Positions 36,990 through 51,100 of a stretch of DNA of 64,000 bases are shown here, one piece after another (the stretch's first letter is position 1; each line of letters opens with the position of its first letter). This stretch comes from Dipteronia dyeriana (Eukaryota > Streptophyta > Magnoliopsida > Sapindales > Sapindaceae). The stretch lies in the NCBI GenBank assembly GCA_032871835.1, contig CM065296.1, positions 51,241,288-51,305,287 of the forward strand, given 5' to 3'. The position numbers and the translations under genes are program-made. The notes beneath the pieces are model-generated. The model ran no database searches, was not told where the DNA came from, and was given only the letters and a program-made list of their open reading frames with translations.

Positions 36990-39910
36990 TACTTTGACGT
37001 TATAGATAACGTTAGAGTGGTTTCTAAATTAAAAAAGTATTTCCTTTTGTTGAGGTTGAGTCGTTCTCGAGAACAACTCTAACGTAGATTACAACGTAAA
37101 AATTTTTTCTATGAACGTCGAAGTTGTTACCAACAAAAAGTTGTTCCCAGAATAACGTTGACATTATAGATAACGTTAGATTAGTTACCAAATTATAAAA
37201 GTTGTTCCATTTTACACCGTTAAGTGGTTCCTAGAAATAACTATAACGTTGCTTACAACGTAAAAGTGGTTTCGAAGAACTTCTAAGTTGTTCCCAATGA
37301 CACGTTGTTCCCGGGAACAACTTTGACGTTATAGATAATGTTAGAGTGGTTTCCAAAATATAAAAGTTGTTCCCTTTATTAACACTAAGTGGTTCTCGGG
37401 AACAACTTTAACTTTCGTTACAACGTTACTGTTGTTTCCAAGAAGGTCGAAGTTGTTCCCAACGAGAAGTTGTTCCCAGAAACAACTTTGAAGTTATAGA
37501 TAACGTTAGAGTGGTTTCCAAAATATAAAAGTTGTTCCTTTTATAACGTTATGTGGTTCCGGGAAACAACTCTAACGTTGGTTACAACGTAAAAGTGGTT
37601 TCAAAGAACATCGAAGTTGTTCAAAACAAGAAGTTGTTCCCCAGGAACAACTTTGACGTTATATTTAACTTTAGTGTGGTTTCCAAAACATAAAAGTTAT
37701 TCCCTTTGTTAACGTTGAGTGGTTCTCGGGAACAACTCTAACGTTGGTTACAACGTAAAAGTAGCTTCTAAGAGCGTCAAAGTTGTTCTCGGGAACAACT
37801 TCTCGTTGGGAACAACTTCGACGTTCTTGGAAACAACTTTTACGTTGTAACCAACTTTTATATTGTGGAAACCATTCTAGCATTATGTGGTTCCTGAAAA
37901 TAACTCTAACGTTGGTTACAACGTAAAAGTAATTTCCAAGAATGTCGAAGTTGTTCAAAACAAGAAGTTGTTCCCCGGAAGGACTTTGACGTTATATAAA
38001 ACGTTAGAGTGGTTTCCAAAACATATAAGTTGTTCCCTTTGTTAACGTTGAGTTGTTCCCGGGAACAATTCTAACGTTGGTTACAACGTAAAAGTTGTTT
38101 CTAAGAAGACCAAAGTTGTCCCCAACGATGTTACAGATAACAATAGAGTGGTTCCAAAAAATAAAAGTTGTTCCATTTATTAACTTTGAGTTGTTCCCGG
38201 AAACAACTCTAACATTGGTTACAACGTAAAAGTGTTTTCGAAGAACATCAAAAGTTGTTCCCAACGAGAAGTTGTTCTTTGAAACCACTTTGACATTATA
38301 GATAACACTAGAGTGGTTTCCAAAAATAAAAGTTGTTCCCTTTGTTAACGTTGAGTGGTTCCCAGGAACTTCTCAAACGTTGTTTACAACGTAAAGGTGG
38401 TTTCTAAGAGCATCGAAGTTGTTCCCGACGATAAGTTGTTCCCAGGAACGACTTTGACGTTATAGATAACGTTAGAGTGGTTTAAAAAATATAAAAGTTG
38501 TTCCTTTTGTTAACATAGATTGGTTCTCGGGAACAACTCTAACGTTTGTTACAACGTAAAAGTTGTTTCCAAGAACGTCGAAGTTGTTCCCAACAAGAAA
38601 TTGTTCCCTGGAACAACTTTGTTGTTATAGATAACGTTAGAAATGGCTTCCAAATAGAACTTGTTCTGTTTGTTAACGTTGAGTGGTTCCCGGGAACAAC
38701 TCTTACGTTGGTTACAGCGTAAAAGTAGCTTCTAAGAACGTCGAAGTTGGTCCCAATGAGTAGTTGTTCCTAGGAACATCTTTGACGTTATGGATAAAGT
38801 TAGAGTGGTTTCAAAATAGTAACAGTTGTTCCCATTGTTAACTTTGAGTGGTTCCCAGGAACAACTCGATCGTTAGTTACAATGTAAAAGTGGTTTCTAA
38901 GAACAATGAAGTTGTTCTCAACAAGAAAATATTCACAGGAACAACTTTGACGTTATAGATAACGTTAGAGTTGTTTCCAAAATATAAATGTTATTCCTTT
39001 TTTAACGTTAAGTTGATCCCGGAAACAACTGTAACGTTGGTTACAACGTAAATGCGGTTTTCAAGAACTTCGAAGTTTTTCTTGAGAACAACTTTGACGT
39101 TATAGATAACGTTAATGTTGTTTCCAAAATATAAAAGTTGTTTCCCTTGTTAACGTTGAGTGGTTCCAGGAACGATTCTAACGTCGGTTACAACGTAAAA
39201 GTTGTTTCTAAAAACGTCGATATTGTTCCCAACGAGATGTCGTCTGCGGGAACAACTTTGACGTTATAGATAATGTTAGAGTGGTTTCCAAAAAATAAAG
39301 TTGTTCCATTTGTTAACGTTGAGTGGTTTCCGGGTACAACTTTAACGTTTGTTACAACATAAAAGTGGTTTCTAAGAACATTGAATTTGTTCACAACAAG
39401 AATTTATTCCCGAGAACAACTTTGACGTTGTAGATAACGTTAGAGTGGTTTCCAAAATATAAATGTTGTTCCTTTTGTAACGATAAGTGGTTCCTGGAAA
39501 CAACTCTAATGTTGGTTACAACATAAAAGTGGTTTCCGAGAACTTCTAAGTTGTTCCCAGGAAAACCTTTGACGTTATAGATAACGTTAAAGTGGTTTCA
39601 TAAATATTAAAGTGGTTCCCTTTATTAATGTTGAGTGGTTCCCGGGAAAAACTCTAACTTTGGTTACAACGTTAAAGTTGTTTCCATGAAGGTCGAAGTT
39701 GTTCCCAATGAGAAGTTGTTCCCGGGAACAACTTTGACGTTATGGATAACGTTAGAAACGGCTTCCAAATAGAACTTGTTCCGTTTGTTATCGTTGAATT
39801 GTTCCCGGGAACAACACTGACGTTGGTTACAGCGTAAAAGAAGCTTCCAAGAACGTAGAAGTTTTCCCAATGAGTAGTTTTTCCCGGGAACAGCTTTGAC
39901 ATTATGGCTA
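36990..39910 (+). repeat. Large duplicated satellite block, copy 2
   Basis: Second copy of 28190-30960 (see that entry). The minus-strand open frames 37671-37958 and 38004-38288 have the same lengths as 28874-29161 and 29207-29491, each shifted by exactly 8797 bp. Confidence 0.85.
37787..37885 (-). repeat. Inverted satellite patch 2
   Basis: Same inverted patch as 28990-29088, shifted by 8797 bp. It shows the inversion predates the block duplication. Confidence 0.85.
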
Positions 39911-40239
39911 ACGTTAGAGTGTTTTCAAAATATAAAAGTTGTTCCCTTTGTTAACTTTGAGTGGTTCCTGGGAACAACTCTAATGTTGGTTACAATGTAA
40001 ATGTGGTTTCTAAGAACATCGAAGTTGTTCCCGACGATAAGTTTTTTCCGGGAACAACTTTGACGTTATTGATAACGTTAGAGTTGTTTTCAAAATATAA
40101 AAGTTGTTCCATTTGTTAACGTATAAAGGATCCCGGGAACAATTCTAACGTTGGTTACAACGTAAAAGTAGTTTCCAAGAACGTCAAGTTGTTCCCAACG
40201 AGAAGTTTTTCCTGGAAAACAACTTTGATGTTATAGATA

Positions 40240-43200
40240 ACGTTAGAAATGGCTTCCAAATAGAACTTGTTCCGTTTGTTAACGTTGAGTGGTTCCCGAG
40301 AACAACTCTGACGTTGGTTACAGCGTAAATGTAGCTTCTAAGAACGTCGAAGTTGTTCCCAATGAGTAGTTTTTCCCGGGAACAACTTTGACGTTATAAA
40401 TAACGTTAAAGTGGTTTCCAAAATATAAAATTTGTTCCCTTTGTTAACGTATAGTGGTTCCCGGGAACAATTCTAACGTTAGTTAAAAAGTAAAAGTAGT
40501 TTCCAAAAATGTCGAAGTTGTTCACTAGAACATCGAAGTTGTTCCCAACGAGAAGTTGTTACTGGGAACAACTTTGATGTTATAGAAACGTTAGAAATGG
40601 CTTCCAAATAGAACTTTTTCCGTTTGTTAACGTTGAGTGGATCCCGTGAACAACTCTGACGTTGGTTATAGCGTAAAAGTAGCTTCTAAGAACATCGAAG
40701 TTGTTCCCAATGAGTAGTTTTTCCCGGGAACAACTTTGACGTTATAAATAACGTTAAAGTGTTTTCCAAATTATAAAAGTTGTTCCATTTTACACCGTTA
40801 AGTGGTACACATAAACAATTATAACGTTGGTTACAATGTAAAATTGGTTTCCTAGAACATCGAAGTTGTTCCCGACGATAAGTTGTTCCCGGGAACAACT
40901 TTGACGTTATAGATAACGTTAGAGTGGTTTCCAAAATATATAAGTTGTTCCATTTGTTAACGTAGAGTGGTTCCCGGGAACAACTCTAACGTTGGTTAGA
41001 ACATAATTTTTTTTTATAAGAACATCAAAAGTTGTTCCCAATGAGAAGTTGTTCCTAGAAACAACTTTGACATTATAGATAACGCTAGAGTGGTTTCCAA
41101 AAAATAAAAGTTGTTCCCCTTGTTAACGTTGAGTGTTTCCTAGGAACAACTTTAATGTTGGTTACAACGTAAAAGTGGTTTCTAAGAACATCGAAGTTGT
41201 TCCCGACGATAAGTTTTTTTCGGGAACAAATTTGACGTTACTGATAACGTTAGAGTGGTTTCCAAAATATAAAAGTTGTTCCCTTTGTTAACGTAGAGTG
41301 GTTCCAGGGAACAATTCTAACGTTAGTTACAAAGTAAAAGTAGTTTCCAAAAATGTCGAAGTTGTTCACTAGAACATCGAACTTGTTCCCAACGAGAAGT
41401 TGTTCCCAACGAGAAGTTGTTCTCGGGAACAACTTTGATGTTATAGATAACGTTAGAAATGGCTTCCAAATAGAACTTTTTCCGTTTGTTAACGTTGAGT
41501 GGTTCCCGGGAACAACTCTAACGTTGGTTACAGCGTAAAAGTAGCTTCTAAGAACGTCGAAGTTGTTCCCAATGAGTAGTTTTTCCCGGGAACAACTTTG
41601 ACGTTATAAATAACGTTAAAGTGTTTTCCAAATTATAAAAGTTGTTCCATTTTACACCGTTAAGTGGTACCTAGAAACAATTATAACGTTGCTTACAACG
41701 TAAAATTAGTTTCCTAGAACTTCGAAGTTTTTCCCGACGATAAGTTGTTCCCGGGAACAACTTTGACGTTATAGATACCGTTATAGTGGTTTCCAAAATA
41801 TAAAAGTTGTTCCCTTTATTAACGTAGAGTGGTTCCCGGGAACAAGTCTAACGTTGGTTACAACGTAATTTTTTTTTCTAAGAACATCAAAAGTTGTTCC
41901 CAAAGAGAAGTTGTTCCAAGAAACAACTTTGACATTATAGGTAACGCTAGAGTTGTTTCCAAAAAATAAAAGTTGTTCCCTTTGTTAACGTTGAGTGTTT
42001 CCTGGGAACAACTTTAATGTTTGTTACAACGTAAAAGTGGTTTCTAAGAACATCGAAGTTGTTCCTGACGATAACTTTTTTCCGGGAACAACTTTGACAT
42101 TACTGATAACGTTAGAATGGTTTCCAAAATATAAAAGTTGTTCCCTTTGTTAACGTAGAGTGGTTCACGGGAACAATTCTAACGTTAGTTACAACGTAAA
42201 AGTAGTTTCCAAAAATATCGAAGTTGTTACCAAGAACATCGAAGTTGTTCCCAACGATAAGTTGTTCCCGGGAACAACTTTGATGTTATAGATAACGTTA
42301 GAAATGGCTTCCAAATAGAACTTGTTCCGTTTGTTAATGTTTATTGGTTCCCGGGAACAACTCTGACGTTGGTTACAGCGTAAAAGTAGCTTCTTAGAAC
42401 ATCGAAGTTGTTCCCAATGAGTAGTTTTTCTCGGGAACAACTGTGACGTTATAGATAACGTTAAAGTGTTTTCCAAATTATAAAATTTGTTCCATTTTAC
42501 ACCGTTAAGTGGTACCCATAAACAACTATAACGTTGCTTACAACGTAAAAGTAGTTTCCAAGAACTTCGAAGTTGTTCCCGACGATAAGTTGTTCCCGGG
42601 AACAACTTTAACGTTATAGATAACGTTATAGTGGTTTCCAAAATATAAAAGTTGTTCCCTTTATTAACGTAGAGTGGTTCCCGGGAACAAGTCTAACGTT
42701 GGTTAAAACGTAAATTTTTTTTCTAAGAACATCAAAAGTTGTTCCCAATGAGAAGTTGTTCCTAGATACAACTTTGACATTATAGGTAACGCTAGAGTTG
42801 TTTCCAAAAAATAAAAGTTGTTCCCTTTGTTAACGTTGAGTGTTTCCAGGGAACAACTTTAATGTTTGTTACAACGTAAATGTGGTTTCTAAGAACATCG
42901 AAGTTGTTCCTGACGATAACTTTTTTCCAGGAACAAATTTGACATTACTGATAACGTTAGAGTGGTTTCCAAAATATAAAAGTTGTTCCCTTTGTTAACG
43001 TAGAGTGGTTCACGGGAACAATTCTAACGTTAGTTACAACGTAAAAGTAGTTTCCAAAAATGTCGAAGTTGTTACTAAGAACATCGAAGTTGTTCCAAAC
43101 GATAAGTTGTTCCCGGGAACAACTTTGATGTTATAGATAATGTTCGAAATGGCTTCCAAATAGAACTTGTTCCGTTTGTTAATGTTCAGTGGTTCCCGTG

Positions 43201-46200
43201 AACAACTCTGACGTTGGTTACAGCGTAAAAGTAGCTTCTTAGAACGTCGAAGTTGTTCCCAATGAGTAGTTTTTCCCGGGAACAACTTTGACGTTATAGA
43301 TAACGTTAAAGTGTTTTACAAATTATAAAAGTTGTTCCATTTTACACCGTTAAGTGGTACCCAGAAACAACTATAACGTTGCATACAACGTAAAAGTGGT
43401 TTCCAAGAACTTCGAAGTTGTTCCCGACGATAAGTTGTTCCCAGGGAACAACTTTGACGTTATAGATAACGTTATAGTGGTTTCCAAAATATAAAAGTTG
43501 TTCCCTTTGTTAACGTAGAGTGGTTTCCGGGAAAAATTCTAACGTTAGTTACAACGTAAAATTAGTTTCCAAAAATGTCGAAGTTGTTCCCAAGAACATC
43601 GAAGTTGTTCCCAACGAGAAGTTGTTCCCGGGAACAACTTTGACGCTATAGATAACGTTAGAAATGGCTTCCAAATAGAACTTGTTCCAATTGTTAACGT
43701 TGAGTGGTTTCCTGGAATAACTCTGACTTTTGTTACAGAGTAAAAGTAGCTTCTAAGAACGTCGAAGTTGTTCCCAATGATTAGTTTTTCCCAGGAAAAA
43801 CTTTGACGTCATTGATAACGTTAAAGTGTTTTCCAAATTATAAAAGTTGTTCCATTTTACACTGTTAATTGTTACCCAAAAACAAATATAACGTTGCTTA
43901 CAACGTAAAAGTGGTTTCTAAGAACTTCGAAGTTGTTCCCAACGATAAGTTTTTCCCGGGAACAACTTTGACGCTATAGATAGCGTTAGAGTGGTTTCAA
44001 ATTATAAAAGTAGTTCCTTTTCTTAGCGTTGAGTGGTTCCCAGAAACAACTATAACGTTACTTACAACGTAAAAGTTGATTCCAAGAACTTTTAAGTTAT
44101 TCCCAACGAGAAGTTGTTCCCTGGAACAACTTTGACTTTAACAACTTTGACGTTATAGATAACGTTAGGGTGGTTTCTATAATATAAATGTTGTTCTTTT
44201 TTTAACGTTATGTGGTTACCAGAAACAAGTCTACCGTTGGTTACAACGTAAAAGTGGTTTCCAAGAACTTCAAAGTTGTTCCCAACGAGAAGTTGTTCCC
44301 GGGAACAACTTTATTATTATGTATAACATTATAGTGATTTACAAAATATAAAAGTTACTCTCTTTGTTAACGTTGAGTGGTTCCCGGGAACAACTATACC
44401 ATTCGTTACAACATAAAAGTAGCTTCTAAGAAGGTCGAAGTTGTTCCCAATGAGTAGTTGATCCCGGGAACAGCTTTGACGTTATGGCTAACGTTAGAGT
44501 GTTTTCAAAATATAAAAGTTGTTCCCTTTGTTAACTTTGAGTGGTTCCTAGGAACAACTCTAATGTTGGTTAAAATGTAAATGTGGTTTCTACGAACATA
44601 GAAGTTGTTCCCGACGATAAGTTTTTTCCGGGAACAACTTTGACGTTATTGATAACGTTAGAGTTGTTTCCAAAATATAAAATTTGTTCCATTTGTTAAT
44701 GTATAAAGGTTCCCGGGAAAAATTCTAACGTTGGTTACAACGTAAAAGTAGTTTCCAAGAACGTCAAGTTGTTCCCAACGAGAAGTTGTTTCTGGAAAAA
44801 ACTTTGACGTTATAGATAACGTTAGAAATGGCTTCCAAATAGAACTTGTTCCGTTTGTTAACGTTGAGTGATTCCCGGGAACAACTCTGACGTTGGCTAC
44901 AGCGTAAAAGTAGCTTCTAAGAACGTCGAAGTTGTTCCCAATGAGTAGTTTTTCACGGGAACAACTTTGACGTTATAGATAACGTTAAAGTGTTTTCCAA
45001 ATTAAAAAAGTTGTTCCATTTTACACCGTTAAGTGGTATCCAGAAACAACTATAACGTTGCTTACAACGTAAAAGTGGTTTCCAAGAACTTCGAAGTTGT
45101 TCCAGACGATAAGTTGTTCCCGGGAATAACTTTGACGTTATAGATAACGTTAGAGTGGTTTCCAAAATATAAAAGTTGTTTCCTTTGTAAACGTAGAGTT
45201 GTTCCCGGGAACAACTCTAACGTTGGTTAGAACGTAATTTTTTTTTCTAAGAACATCAAAAGTTGTTCCCAATGAGAAGTTGTTCCTAGAAACAACTTTG
45301 ACATTATAGGTAATGCTAGAGTTGTTTCCAAAAAATAAAAGTTGTTCCCTTTGTTAACGTTGAGTGTTTCCTGGGAACAACTTTAATGTTTGTTACAACG
45401 TAAAAGTGGTTTCTAAGAACATCGAAGTTGTTCCTGACGATAACTTTTTTCCGGGAACAACTTTGACATTACTGATAACGTTAGAATGGTTTCCAAAATA
45501 TAAAAGTTGTTCCCTTTGTTAACGTTGAGTGGTTCACGGGAACAATTCTAACGTTAGTTACAACGTAAAAGTAGTTTCCAAAAATGTCGAAGTTGTTACC
45601 AAGAACATCGAAGTTGTTCCCAACGATAAGTTGTTCCCGGGAACAACTTTGATGTTATGGATAACGTTAGAAATGGCTTCCAAATAGAACTTGTTCCGTT
45701 TGTTAATGTTGAGTTGTTCCCAGGAACAACTCTGACGTTGGTTACAGCGTAAAAGTAGCTTCTTAGAACGTCGAAGTTGTTCCGAATGAGTAGTTTTTCC
45801 CGGGAACAACTTTGACGTTATAGATAACGTTAAAGTTTTTTCCAAATTATAAAAGTTGTTCCATTTTACACCGTTAAGTGGTACCCAGAAACAACTATAA
45901 CGTTGCTTACAACGTAAAAGTGGTTTCCAAGAACTTCGAAGTTGTTCCCGACGATAAGTTGTTCCCGGGAACAACTTTGACGTTATAGATAACGTTATAG
46001 TGGTTTCCAAAATATAAAAGATGTTCCCTTTATTAACGTAGAGTGGTTCCCGGGAACAAGTCTAACGTTGGTTACAACGTAAAATGTTTTTCTAAGAACA
46101 ACAAAAGTTGTTCGCAATGGGAAGTTGTTCCTAGAAATAACTTTAACATTATAGGTAACGCTAGAGTTGTTTCCAAAAAATAAAAGTTGTTCCCTTTGTT

Positions 46201-48150
46201 AACGTTGAGTGTTTCCTGGGAACAACTTTAATGTTTGTTACAACGTAAATGTGGTTTCTAAGAACATCGAAGTTGTTCCTGACGATAACTTTTTTTCCGG
46301 GAACAACTTTGACATTACTGATAACGTTAGAGTGGTTTCCAAAATATAAAAGTTGTTCCCTTTGTTAACGTAGAGTGGTTCACGGGAACAATTCTAACGT
46401 TAGTTACAACGTAAAAGTAGTTTCCAAAAATGCCGAGGTTGTTACTAAGAACATCGAAGTTGTTCCCAACGAGAAGTTGTTCCCGGGAACAACTTTGACG
46501 TTATGGATAACGTTAGAAATGGCTTCCAAATAGAACTTGTTCCGTTTGTTAATGTTGAGTGGTTCCTGGGAACAACTCTGACGTTGGTTACAGCGTAAAA
46601 GTAGCTTCTTAGAACGTCGAAGTTGTTCCCAATGAGTAGTTTTTCCTGGGAACAACTTTTACGTTATGGATAACGTTAAAGTGTTTTCCAAATTATAAAA
46701 GTTTTCCCATTTTACACCGTTAAGTGGTACCCAGAAACAACTATAACGTTGCTTACAACGTAAAAGTGGTTTCCAAGAACTTCGAAGTTGTTCCCGACGA
46801 TAAGTTATTCCCGGGAACAACTTTGACGTTATAGATAACGTTATAGTGGTTTCCAAAATATAAAAGTTATTCCCTTTATTAACGTAGAGTGGTTCCCGGG
46901 AACAACTCTAACGTTGGTTACAACGTAAATTTTTTTTCTAAGAACATCAAAAGTTGTTCCCAATGAGAAGTTGTTCCTAGAAACAACTTTGACATTATAG
47001 ATAACGCTAGAGTGGTTTAAAAAAAATAAAAGTTGTTCCCTTTGTTAACGTTGAGTGTTTCCTGGGAACAACTTTAATGTTTGTTACAACGTAAAAGTGG
47101 TTTCTAAGAACATCGAAGTTGTTCCCGACGATAAGTTTTTTTCGGGAACAACTTTGACGTTATTGATAACGTTAGAGTGGTTTTCAAAATATAAAAGTTG
47201 TTCCCTTTGTTAACGTAGAGTGGTTCCCAGGGATAAATTCTAACGTTAGTTACAACGTAAAAGTAGTTTCCTAAAAATGTCGAAGTTGTTCCCAAGAACA
47301 TCGAAGTTGTTCCCAACGAAAAGTTGTTCCCGGGAACATCTTTGACGCTATAGATAACGTTAGAAATGGCTTCCAAATAGAACTTGTTTCAATTGTTAAC
47401 GTTGAGTGGTTTCCGGGAAGAACTCTGACTTTGGTTACAGAGTAAAAGTAGCTTCTAAGAACGTCGAAGTTGTTCCCAATTAGTAGTTTTTCCCGGGAAA
47501 AACTTTAACGTCATTGATAACGTTAAAGTGTTTTCAAAATTATAATAGTTGTTCCATTTTACACCGTTAATTGTTACCCAGAAACAAATATAACGTTGCT
47601 TACAACGTAAAAGTGGTTTCCAAGAACTTCGAAGTTGTTCCAAACGATAAGTTGTTCCCTGGAACAACTTTGACGCTATAGATAGCGTTAGAGTGGTTTC
47701 AAATTATAAAAGTAGTTCCTTTTCTTAGCGTTGAGTGGTTCCTAGAAACAACTATAACGTTACTTACAACGTAAAAGTTGATTCCAAGAACTTTTAAGTT
47801 GTTCCCAACGAGAAGTTGTTCCCTGGAACAACTTTGACTTTAACAACTTTGACGTTATAGATAATGTTAGAGTGGTTTCCATAATATAAATGTTGTTCCT
47901 TTTTTAACGTTATGTGGTTCCCAGAAACAACTCTACCGTTGGTTACAACGTAAAAGTGGTTTCCAAGAACTTCAAAGTTGTTCCCAACGAGAAGTTGTTC
48001 CTGGGAACAACTTTATTGTTATGTATAACATTATAGTGATTTACAAAATATAAAAGTTACTCCCTTTGTTAACGTTGAGTGGTTCCCGGGAACAACTATA
48101 CCGTTCGTTACAACGTAAAAGTGGTTTCTAAGAACATCGAAGTTTTTCCC
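40240..48150 (+). repeat. Higher-order repeat zone, ~846-bp unit (right), with 3.4-3.7-kb super-blocks
   Basis: The marker AAATGGCTTCC occurs at 42302 and 43147 (845 bp apart) and at 45671, 46517 and 47364 (846, 847). The pair 42302/43147 reappears as 45671/46517 at offsets of 3369 and 3370. 43662 reappears as 47364 at an offset of 3702. A rare insert TTTGACTTTAACAACTTTG (44131) reappears at 47833, again 3702 bp away. Units also share a T-run variant before CTAAGAACATCAAAAG at about 41870, 42715, 45237, 46085 and 46928. Confidence 0.85.
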
Positions 48151-51100
48151 AATGACGTTACTAATAACGTTATAGTGGTTCCAAAAAATAAATGTTGTTC
48201 CGATTGTTCACGTTGACTGGTTCCCGGAAACAACTCTAACTTTGATTAAAACGTAAAAGTGGTTTCTAAGAACTTCAAAAGTTGTTCCCAACGAGAAGTT
48301 GTTCTCGGAAAAAACTTTGACATTACACATAATGCTAGAGTTGTTTCCAAAAAGTAAAAGTTGTTCCCTTTGTTAACGTTGAGTGGTTCCCGGGAACAAC
48401 TCTAACGTTGGTTACAACGTAAAAGGTGTTTCTAAGAACATCGAATTTGTTTCTAAGAACATCGAAGTTCTTCCCGATAAAAAGTTGTTCCCGGGAACAA
48501 CTTTGACGTTAAAGACGATGTTAGAGTGGTTTCTAAAATATAAAAGTTGTTCCCTTTGTTAACGTAGAGTGGTTCCCGGGAACAACTCTTACGTTGGTTA
48601 CAATGTAAAAGTGGTTTCCAAGAACGTCGAAGTTGTTCACAACGAGAAGTTGTTCCCGGCAACAAATTTGACGTTATAGATAACGTTAGAGTGGATTCCA
48701 AAAGATAAAAGTTGTTCCGTTTGTTAACGTTGAGTGATTCCCGAGAACAACTCTAACGTTGGTTACAACGTAAAAGTAGCTGAAAAGAACGTAGAAGTTG
48801 TTCCCAATGAGCAGTTTTTCCCGGGAACAACTTTGACTTTATAAATAACGTTAAAGTGGTTTCCAAAATATAAAAGTTGTTAGCAATGTTAACGTTGAAT
48901 GGTTCCCAGGAATAACTCTATTGTTGGTTACAACGTAAAAGTGGTTTCTAAGAACATTGAAGTTGTACCCAATGAGAAATTATGTTCGAGAACAACTTTG
49001 ACGTTATAGATAACGTTAGAATGGTTTCCAAAATATAAACGCTGTTCCTTTTTTAACGTTCAGTGGTTCCCAGAAACCACTCTAACATTGGATAAAACGT
49101 AAAAGTGAATTCAAAGAATATCGAAATTGTTCCCACTGAGAAGTTGTTCCCGGGAACAACTTTGACGTTATAGATAACGTTGTATTGGTTTCCAAAATAT
49201 AAAAATTGTTCCCCTTGTTAACGTTGAGTGGTTCTGGGAACAACTCTAACGTTGGTTACAACGTAAAAGTTATTTCTAAGAACGTTGAAGTTATTCCCAA
49301 CCAGAAGTCATTTGCGGGAACAACTTTGACGTTGTAGATAATGTTAGAGTGGTTTCCAAAAAATAAAAGTTGTTCCGTTTGTTAACGTTGAGTGGTTCCC
49401 GAGAACAATTCTAACGTTAGTTACAACAAAAAAGTGCTTTCTAATAACGTCGAGGTTGTTCCCAACAAGAAGTTGTTCCCGGTAACAACTTTGACGTAAT
49501 AGATAACGTTATAGTGGTTTTCAAAATATAAAAGTTATTCCCCTTGTTCAAGTCAAGTGGTTCCGGGAAAAACTCTAATACTGGTTACAACGTAAAAGTG
49601 TTTCTAAGATTGTTGAAGTTGTTCCTAACGACAGGTCATTTGCGAGAACAACTTTAACGTTATAGGTAACGTTAGAGTGGTTTCCTAAAAAATAAAAGTT
49701 ATTCCGTCTATTAACGTTGAGTGGTTCCCGGGAACAACTCTACGTTTGTTACAACTTAAAAGTGGTTTCTAAGAACATCGAACTTGTTCCCGATGATAAA
49801 CTATTTCCGAAAACATCTTTGACGTTATAGATAACGATAGAGCGATTTCCAAAATATAAAAGTAGTTCCCTTTGTTAATGTAGAGTGGTTTCCTGGAACA
49901 ACTCTAACGTTGGTTACAACGTAAAAGTTGTTTTCAAGAACGTCGAAGTTGTTCCCAACGAGAAGTTTTTCTCGGGAACAACTTTGACTTAATAGATAAT
50001 GTTAGAAATGGCTTCCAAATGATAAAAGTTGTTCCATTTGTTAACATTGAGTGGTTTCAAAGAACAACTCTAACGTTGGTTACAACGTGAAAGTAGTTTC
50101 TAAGAACGTCGAAGTTGTTCCCAATGAGTAGTTGTTCCCGGGAACAACTTTGTCGTTATAGATAACGTTAGAGTGGTTTCCAAAATAAAAAAAGTTTTTT
50201 TTATTGTTAACGTTTAGTTGTTCCCAGGTACAACTCTAACGTTGGTTACAACGTAAAAGTGGTTTCTAAGAACATTGAAGTTGTTCCCAAAAATAAATTA
50301 TTTTCGAGAACAACTTTGACGTCATAGATAACGTTAGAGTGGTTTCCAAAATATAAATGTTATTCCTTTTTTAACGTTAAGTGGTTCCCGGAAACAACTC
50401 TAACGTTGGTTACAACATAAAAGTGGTTTCAAAGAACATCGAAGTTGTTCCCGGGTGCAATTTTGACGTTATAGATAACGTTAGACTGGTTTTCAAAAAA
50501 TGAAAGTTGTTTCCCTTGTAAACGTTGAGTGGTTCTAGAAACAACTCTAACATTGGTTACAACGTAAAAGTGGTTTCTAAGATCGTCGAAGTTGTTCCCA
50601 ACAAAAGGTCGTTCGCGGGAACAACTTTGACGTTATAGGTAACGTTAGAGTGGTTTCCAAAAAATAAGAGTTGTTCTGTCTGTTAACGTTGAGTGGTTCC
50701 CGGGAATAGCTCTAACGTTGGTTACAACGTAAAAGTGGTTTCTAAGAAAGTCGAGGTTGTTCCCAACGAGAAGTTGTTTCCGGGAACAACTTTGACGTTA
50801 TAGATAACGTTATAGTGGTTTCCAAAATATAAAGGTAATTTCGTTTTTTAACGTTAAGTGCTTCCCAAAAACAATTCTGACGATGGTTACAGCCTAAAAG
50901 TGGTTTCTAAGAACGTCAAAGTTGTTCCCAGCGATAAGTTGTTCCCGGGAACAACTTTGACGTTATAGATAGCGTTAGAGTGGTGTCCAAATTATAAAAG
51001 TTGTTCCCTTTGTTAACGTTGAGTGGTTCTCGGAAATAACTCTAATGTTGGTTACAGCGTCCAAGTTGTTTCCAAGAAGGTTGAAATTGTTCCCAACGAG

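Noticed and set aside
42189..46655. Minus-strand open frames of 83-150 codons inside the satellite as a repeat-protein gene family
   Set aside because: They follow the 55-codon satellite period, are broken elsewhere by indels, and lack any known domain or start context.
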